Source of the DNA: Glycomyces arizonensis DSM 44726
GTDB taxonomy: Bacteria > Actinomycetota > Actinomycetes > Mycobacteriales > Micromonosporaceae
DNA: 51,754 nucleotides
Reading direction: 5' to 3'
Assembly: GCF_000482705.1 (NCBI RefSeq)
Contig: NZ_AXWO01000033.1
Span: forward strand, 1 to 51,754
A program made the position numbers and the translations under genes. Below, piece after piece: positions 47,824 to 51,754 of this stretch. Under the pieces are notes generated by a model. That model made no database searches. It was not told the DNA's origin and saw nothing but the letters and a program-made list of their open reading frames with translations. Position 1 is the stretch's first letter. Each line of letters starts with the position of its first letter.

Positions 47824-49118
47824 GGCACCTCCACGCGCAGGACCGTGGGTCCCCCTGCCGGACTGGACATCAACATCCTGCCACCGGTCACCGCGACCCG
47901 GTCCGCGAGCCCGGTCAGACCCGAGCCCCGGTCCGGATCGGCGCCGCCGTGGCCGTCGTCGCGGACCTCCACGTCGAGCGCGCCGCCCTTGACGCGGGCC
48001 GTCACCGTCACGCAGGTGGCGCGACTGTGCTTGGCGGCGTTGGTGAGCGCTTCGGCGACGACGAAGTAGACGGTGTTCTCGACCAGCGCGGGAAGCCGTT
48101 CGGGGACGTCCGCCTCGACCACGACCGGAACCGTCGACCGGTCGGCGAGCTCGCCGAGGGCCGCGGGCAGGCCCAGATCGGTGAGGATCTGCGGTCGGAT
48201 GCCGTGGATGAGTTCGCGCAGTTCGGCCATGAGCTGCTTCGCCTCACCATGGGCCTCGTCCACGAGCGCGGCGGCCGACGAGTCGGGAGGCAGGTCCAGC
48301 CGCGCCAGCCCGAGTTTGAGGGTGAAGCCGACCAGCCGCTGCTGCGCGCCGTCGTGCAGATCCCGTTCGATCCTGCGCCGCTCAGCCTCGAACGCGTCCG
48401 CCAACCGGGTCCGAGACCGCGACACCTCGACCAGCTCGGCGCGCAGCCGCTCGCTCGCCCCGCCCGTCAGCAGAGCCCGCGCCACGGCGGCGTGCGCACC
48501 CGCCAGCGCCGTCGCCAGATAGGGGAGCAGGAGGAGGAGCGCGGCGCCGGCGGCCGCATAGGGCGCCGTCCCGACCACGGAGTCGACCTTGCCGAACACC
48601 AAGGTCACCGGCCCGGCCCCGGCTCCCTGCGCTCCGAGGATGATCGGGCTCGCCGCGAACGTCACGGCCATCAGGGCGATCGCCATCACCGCGAGGACGA
48701 GTACCGGGCTCACGGTCGCCAGCAGGAGGACGTAGCCGACCTCGCGCCAGGCCAGGGGATCGGTGTACCTGGAGCGCAACCGCCTCCCTGAGCGGAACCG
48801 CGCCTGGACCGGACGGGCGTCCACCGTACGCAACCGCCGCAGCTCCCGCCCCGACAACCACGCCGCGGCCAACGGCCCCGGCACCGCCGCCAGAGAGACG
48901 CCGATCAAGACCAGCACCGCCACCTCGCCGGCCCGCGCCCGGCCCTGCGCCAGCCGGACCGCCAGGACCAGCCACGGCACCCCGAGCGTCGCGAAGGCCG
49001 CCACCGCCGAGGGCAGGGTCGTGAGCAGGTAGCCGATCGAACGCCAGGGCCAGGCGCTCACCGGCAACCCTGGCCGGCGCAGCGCTTCGAGCGCGGTATT
49101 CGGACGTTCTTTCGACAT
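47796..49118 (-). CDS. sensor histidine kinase (HisKA_3 type)
   Basis: From ATG 49118 the kinase has 440 residues; an upstream in-frame start at 49148 is less likely. Its membrane part has a sensor-like pair at the N-terminus (YLLTTLPSAVAAFATLGVPW, VAVLVLIGVSLAAVPGPLAA) and another block (LLATVSPVLVLAVMAIALMA, APYAAAGAALLLLLPYLATA). The phosphorylated His is in RRRIERDLHDGAQQRLVGFT. The HATPase domain carries VVAEALTNAAKHS and DDGHGGADPDRGSGLTGLAD. Together this is the DesK/NarX-like architecture with a membrane-embedded sensor, often linked to cell-envelope stress. The signal is unknown. First gene of the kinase-regulator operon, divergent from the CPBP protease. Confidence 0.92.
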   Translation of the reverse strand: MSKERPNTALEALRRPGLPVSAWPWRSIGYLLTTLPSAVAAFATLGVPWLVLAVRLAQGRARAGEVAVLVLIGVSLAAVPGPLAAAWLSGRELRRLRTVDARPVQARFRSGRRLRSRYTDPLAWREVGYVLLLATVSPVLVLAVMAIALMAVTFAASPIILGAQGAGAGPVTLVFGKVDSVVGTAPYAAAGAALLLLLPYLATALAGAHAAVARALLTGGASERLRAELVEVSRSRTRLADAFEAERRRIERDLHDGAQQRLVGFTLKLGLARLDLPPDSSAAALVDEAHGEAKQLMAELRELIHGIRPQILTDLGLPAALGELADRSTVPVVVEADVPERLPALVENTVYFVVAEALTNAAKHSRATCVTVTARVKGGALDVEVRDDGHGGADPDRGSGLTGLADRVAVTGGRMLMSSPAGGPTVLRVEVPCDPSPSSE

Positions 49119-49172
49119 GCCGTCCACGATAGATCGCAGGCACGGCACCCTCCATGACGCTGAGGGGAGTCC

Positions 49173-49198
49173 TCGGGGTATGCCCAGCCATACCCCGA
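49173..49198 (+). promoter_or_regulatory. 10-bp-arm palindrome between kinase operon and CPBP gene
   Basis: TCGGGGTATG-CCCAGC-CATACCCCGA is a perfect inverted repeat in the 132-bp divergent gap. Its size fits a dimeric NarL-type regulator, and its position would let the adjacent regulator control both its own operon and the protease gene. Confidence 0.6.
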
Positions 49199-49250
49199 AA
49201 CGACAGCTGGACCCAATGACTCACGGCCGCAACCGCGGTGAACTGTCGCC

Positions 49251-50111
49251 ATGACACTCAAGACCAAAGGCGTCATCGCCTTCCTCCTCATCTCCTTCGG
49301 CATCGCCTGGAGCGCGATCTTCGTGGCCGCCTTCGTACTGGACCTGTCGATGGTCAATCCGCTGCTGCAGATGCCGATCGCGTTCGCACCGGCGATCGGC
49401 GCGCTCGCCGTCCGCAGGTGGGTGACCCGTGAGGGCTTCGCCGACGCCGGCTCGCGGCCCCGCTTCAAAGCCGCCCGGCGGTACTACCTCCTGGCATGGT
49501 TCGGGCCCGTCGTCGTGCTCGCCGCCACGGTCGCCCTCGCCGCCGCCGTCGGCGGCTACCGCCCGGACCTCGCGTCCCTGGGCGAATCGGCCCTCGGCGC
49601 CGACCTGCACCCAGGACTGGTCGCGCTCATCGGCCTGGCCGCGTCGGCACTCGCGATGCCGGTGTTCTGGGGCGAGGAGGCCGGCTGGCGCGGCTACCTC
49701 GAGCAACGGGTGGGCCGCGGTCCGCTCGCCGCCGCGCTCATCACCGGGTTCATCTGGGCGGCATGGCATTACCCGCTGGTGTTCACCGACTACTCCGGCG
49801 ACTCCGATCACGCGCTGACCATCGTCACCTGGACGGCGCAGATCATGGCCGGGGCGATCGTCCTGTCGTGGCTGTTCCGGCGCTCGGGGAGCATCTGGGT
49901 CCCGTGCCTGGCGCACGCGGGCAACAACCTCGTCATCGGCACGTTCTCGTACCCCCTCCTGGTCGAGCAGGGCGGCTTCGACCGCTGGTCGGTCAACCTG
50001 CTCGAACTCGCTCCGCTCCTCGTCCTCGTCGTCTGGATCCTCCTCGCCGGCGGCTTCGGAGATCGGGAACGGACCGAGCGCCGATCCACTGCGGACGCCT
50101 ACACTGCTTGA
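49251..50111 (+). CDS. CPBP-family intramembrane metalloprotease
   Basis: The 286-residue membrane protein has about seven helices and the CPBP (Rce1/Abi) motifs. These are the glutamate pair and Arg in FWGEEAGWRGYLEQRVG, a first His in WAAWHYPLVF, and a second in CLAHAGNNLVIG. The family cleaves or processes peptides within the membrane. In bacteria members sit beside bacteriocin or stress-response systems as self-immunity or maturation factors. It is divergent from a two-component kinase operon, with a palindrome between, so it is probably its target. Start ATG 49251. Confidence 0.9.
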   Translation: MTLKTKGVIAFLLISFGIAWSAIFVAAFVLDLSMVNPLLQMPIAFAPAIGALAVRRWVTREGFADAGSRPRFKAARRYYLLAWFGPVVVLAATVALAAAVGGYRPDLASLGESALGADLHPGLVALIGLAASALAMPVFWGEEAGWRGYLEQRVGRGPLAAALITGFIWAAWHYPLVFTDYSGDSDHALTIVTWTAQIMAGAIVLSWLFRRSGSIWVPCLAHAGNNLVIGTFSYPLLVEQGGFDRWSVNLLELAPLLVLVVWILLAGGFGDRERTERRSTADAYTA

Positions 50112-50143
50112 GTCCGCCGTCCGGAACCGATCGGAGCCGCCCC

Positions 50144-50524
50144 ATGCCACAGGACGTCATCGTCGTGCACGCCAACGAGACCCCGCCCGAAACCTGGGCG
50201 GGGGCGGTCTTCCTCGCCGGGCCCCTGCCCCGCGCGAAGAACGCCGACTCATGGCACCCCGAAGCGATCCGCCTCCTGGAAGAACAATGGCGCGGCGACG
50301 GCACCCTGGTCGTCTTCTCACCCGAACCGCGCGGCGGCCTCGAAGCGGACTACGAAGGCCAGATCGCGTGGGGCTTCAATCGATCGGCGACCGAGAGGGG
50401 GGCGGGTGGTGGGGTTGGTGCTGTGTCCCCGGGGTGGTCTTGGGTCGGGCTTCATGCGTATCAGCGATGCAGAGGTGAGAGGGTGCCAGGGGTGGCCTGT
50501 CGGCGCGGAGGCGCGGTCGGGTAG
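50144..50524 (+). pseudogene. truncated nucleoside 2-deoxyribosyltransferase-like gene
   Basis: ATG 50144 (CGGAG upstream) opens a frame that matches the N-terminal half of the family. Residues include VIVVHANETPPETW, GAVFLAGPLPRAKNADSWHP and VVFSPEPRGGLEADYEGQIAW. Normally the protein goes on with an acidic helix, the catalytic Glu region and a substrate loop. Here homology ends after GQIAW, at about position 50370. The rest of the frame (to TGA at 50522-50524) is encoded by the 76-bp repeat array and is Gly/Arg/Val-rich. The missing half is not found downstream in the window. The gene is broken by the array. Confidence 0.75.
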
Positions 50525-50678
50525 GGGTTCAAGCGGTCGGTGACCGCGAGGTAGGAAGGGGCTGGGGTTGTCGCTGTGGCTTCGGGGTCGTTGCCGGTTG
50601 CGCTTCGAGCGGGCGGCGACAAAGACGGGAGTGGAGGGGCAGGGCGGGTCCTCGAAGGCGGTATGCCGTTTCCCGAGT
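50373..50678 (+). repeat. degenerate 76/77-bp tandem repeat array, copy 2, first block
   Basis: Units start at 50373 (type II), 50449 (type I), 50526 (type II) and 50602 (decayed), with periods of 76, 77 and 76 bp. The unit at 50526 has the perfect hairpin GCGGTC-GGT-GACCGC. The array begins inside the truncated deoxyribosyltransferase-like gene. Confidence 0.8.
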
Positions 50679-50904
50679 ATCCGCAGGTGGACCACGCCAT
50701 CTCGGGGAGTTATCCACAGGCCCAGAAACTTTTCCTTGACCGGTTTTGGGGCGTCTGTCAGGCTGGCGAGGACTTTCGTGGTGTGCAGGACGGCGGTGGG
50801 TGGGTACAGAGGGGCGGAGTAGCGCCCCGGGCGCCGGCGGGGCGCTCTGCGGCGCCCCTGCGTCGGAGTCGGTCAGTGGTCTTCGGGGTTGTCTCTTCGG
50901 CCCG
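50679..50904 (+). other. non-repeat segment between array blocks, with a DnaA-box-like site
   Basis: This stretch holds TTATCCACA (50710-50718), an exact match to the E. coli DnaA box, followed by an AT-richer run. It also has two GC hairpins near 50820-50860 (GCGCCCC/GGGGCGC pairs). No gene is supported. The right end grades into the tail of a decayed repeat unit. Confidence 0.45.
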
Positions 50905-51211
50905 GCTTCAGGCGAGCAGTGAGCGCGAGGTGCGTGGGGGGCGGGGCTGGCTTGGTGTCTTCGGGGTTGTGCTCGGGTCCAGCCTCAGGCATTGCAGCGA
51001 TGCAGCGGTGAGCGGGTGTCGGGGGTGGCCTGTCGGCGTGGAGGCGCGGTCGGGTAGGGCTTCAAGCGGTCGGCGACCGCGAGGTAGGCAGGTGCTGAGG
51101 TTGGTGCTGTGTCCCTGGGGTGATCTTCGGTTGGGCTTCAGGCGTATCGGCGATACAGCGGTGAGCGGGTGCCGGGGTGGCCTGTCGGCGCGGAGGGTGG
51201 TCGTGGGGCGG
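50905..51211 (+). repeat. degenerate 76/77-bp tandem repeat array, copy 2, second block
   Basis: Units start at 50905 (type II), 50982 (type I), 51059 (type II) and 51135 (type I), with periods of 77, 77 and 76 bp. The units at 51059 and 51135 have perfect but different hairpin arms (GCGGTC/GACCGC and GTATC/GATAC) round the same GGC centre. The last unit breaks off near 51200. Confidence 0.8.
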
Positions 51212-51315
51212 CCTCGTGCGGTGCCCGCTCCGGGTGCGGTGTCTGCTCTGGGATGCGGTGCCCGCTCTGGGGGCTTCGGTGGGGTGGTGTGAGGCCTGGG
51301 CGGGGCTGTGGACAC

Positions 51316-51594
51316 GGGGAAGGGCCCGGTCCCTGTCGGGGTTCCGGGCTGAGCGCCTATGGGTGCTCCTTCCCCGCCGCAGTTGCCTGCGGCGGGCAGG
51401 GTAAGAAGGGAACGGGGTCGTCCGGCCCAGTGGTGCCGGTCACTCCTGCCGGTGTCAGGGTGGTCCGATCCGGTGGGAGTGAGGTCTGCTCGTCTTCGCC
51501 TGTCCTGGCCTGCTCGCTTTCGGCTGCCGTGCCCGGCGCAGGTTCATCTACTGTGGCCCATTCGGGTGTGCCGGTCGCCTCCTGCCTGGTGGCT
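51316..51594 (-). repeat. duplicated block, copy B (matches 46797-47075)
   Basis: This is the same 279-bp block as copy A. It includes the hairpin terminator 51324-51349, made of GCCCGG/CCGGGC with an inner CCC/GGG. In this copy the coding part continues to the window edge. Confidence 0.85.
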
Positions 51595-51754
51595 GGTGTG
51601 GCGAAGCGGGCGCGTACCCGTGCTCGGGCGGCTTTGATGTCGGCTTCGACCTTGGCTTGTTCGATCTGTTCGGCGGTCTCGTTCAGGTCGGCTTTGATGC
51701 CTGGTCCCCATTCGTCGGGGTAGAGCCCGGTGGGGAAGACGTTCGCGGCATCGG
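51357..51754 (-). CDS. 3' part of an unidentified gene, cut by the window edge
   Basis: The minus-strand frame is open from the window end to TAG 51357-51359, so at least 132 codons are present and the start lies outside. The visible part begins DAANVFPTGLYPDEWGPGIK, then a charged helix (LNETAEQIEQAKVEADIKAA, RARVRARFA). A low-complexity, acidic/Thr/Pro-rich tail follows, with GEDEQ and LTPAGVTGTTGPDD, ending FLPCPPQATAAGKEHP. The tail looks disordered. Codon third positions are G/C-rich, supporting real coding. No family is recognised. A remnant of the same gene lies at 46838-47075, and both copies are followed (downstream on their strand) by the tandem arrays. Confidence 0.6.
   Translation of the reverse strand, partial: DAANVFPTGLYPDEWGPGIKADLNETAEQIEQAKVEADIKAARARVRARFATPATRQEATGTPEWATVDEPAPGTAAESEQARTGEDEQTSLPPDRTTLTPAGVTGTTGPDDPVPFLPCPPQATAAGKEHP

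Noticed and set aside
46260..51211. CRISPR array
   Set aside because: Units follow one another without unique spacers, the repeats are poorly conserved, and no cas genes are present.
50576..51292. 238-codon plus-strand frame through the second array
   Set aside because: It is made almost wholly of tandem repeats and their spacer. Composition is Gly/Arg/Val-rich, and the same repeats are read in different frames in other units because of the 76/77-bp periods.

Overview
The window is GC-rich DNA whose third codon positions are almost always G or C. GTG starts are common, and several genes look leaderless, with a TANNNT box 6-8 nt before the start codon. The gene order infC-rpmI-rplT-rRNA methyltransferase-pheST, followed by argCJBDFRGH, is typical of Actinomycetota. 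I place the organism in that phylum but cannot fix the genus; a Glycomyces-like lineage is only a guess.

Layout. (1) 1-8160: a sugar-use locus. It holds the 3' end of an L-fuconate dehydratase-like gene, a LacI regulator, a family 2 glycoside hydrolase and an ABC importer (lipoprotein plus two permeases). One promoter at about 8030-8058 drives the importer and is covered by palindromes. (2) 8160-11600: accessory DNA with an internally deleted ISAs1-type element with 16-bp terminal repeats, a gene fragment, and a TetR/aldo-keto reductase pair. It ends next to a tRNA-Val(UAC) gene. (3) 11780-23890: FrnE/DsbA-like oxidoreductase, a bacterial eRF1-like protein, an FAD monooxygenase, an EEP-family hydrolase, a flavoprotein, a DUF3291 protein, aconitase, aminopeptidase P, a toxin-antitoxin-like pair with an eroded PIN active site, and a PH-domain membrane protein. 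(4) 23890-30040: translation genes. infC starts at ATC behind an attenuator-like terminator, followed by rpmI, rplT, a SpoU-type methyltransferase, a possible leaderless leader peptide, pheS and pheT. (5) 30100-35840: envelope and signalling genes. These include a penicillin-binding-protein-like protein that has lost all three catalytic motifs, a PAP2 phosphatase whose frame runs into a DUF4190 gene, two small membrane proteins and a two-component pair. (6) 35860-44320: a complete, overlapping argCJBDFRGH operon behind tandem ARG boxes, closed by a 16-bp perfect hairpin. (7) 44323-51754: a secreted protein, an RDD membrane protein, a second two-component pair divergent from a CPBP protease across a 10-bp-arm palindrome, and two copies of an odd module.

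The odd module is the part most likely to be undescribed. It consists of the 3' end of an unidentified minus-strand gene, its terminator, and then arrays of degenerate 76/77-bp tandem repeats of two alternating types (about 153 bp per pair). Each unit centres on a small hairpin, and in the best units the arms differ in sequence but still pair. One copy (46260-47075) keeps only a 78-codon remnant of the gene. The other (50373-51754) keeps at least 132 codons and runs off the window. The second array starts in the middle of a nucleoside 2-deoxyribosyltransferase-like gene and truncates it.

How the parts work together: the first region probably imports and cuts a sugar or glycoside under LacI control. 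The central block is core translation and arginine synthesis, with ArgR encoded inside the operon it is expected to repress. The right end looks like a site of repeated duplication and gene decay.
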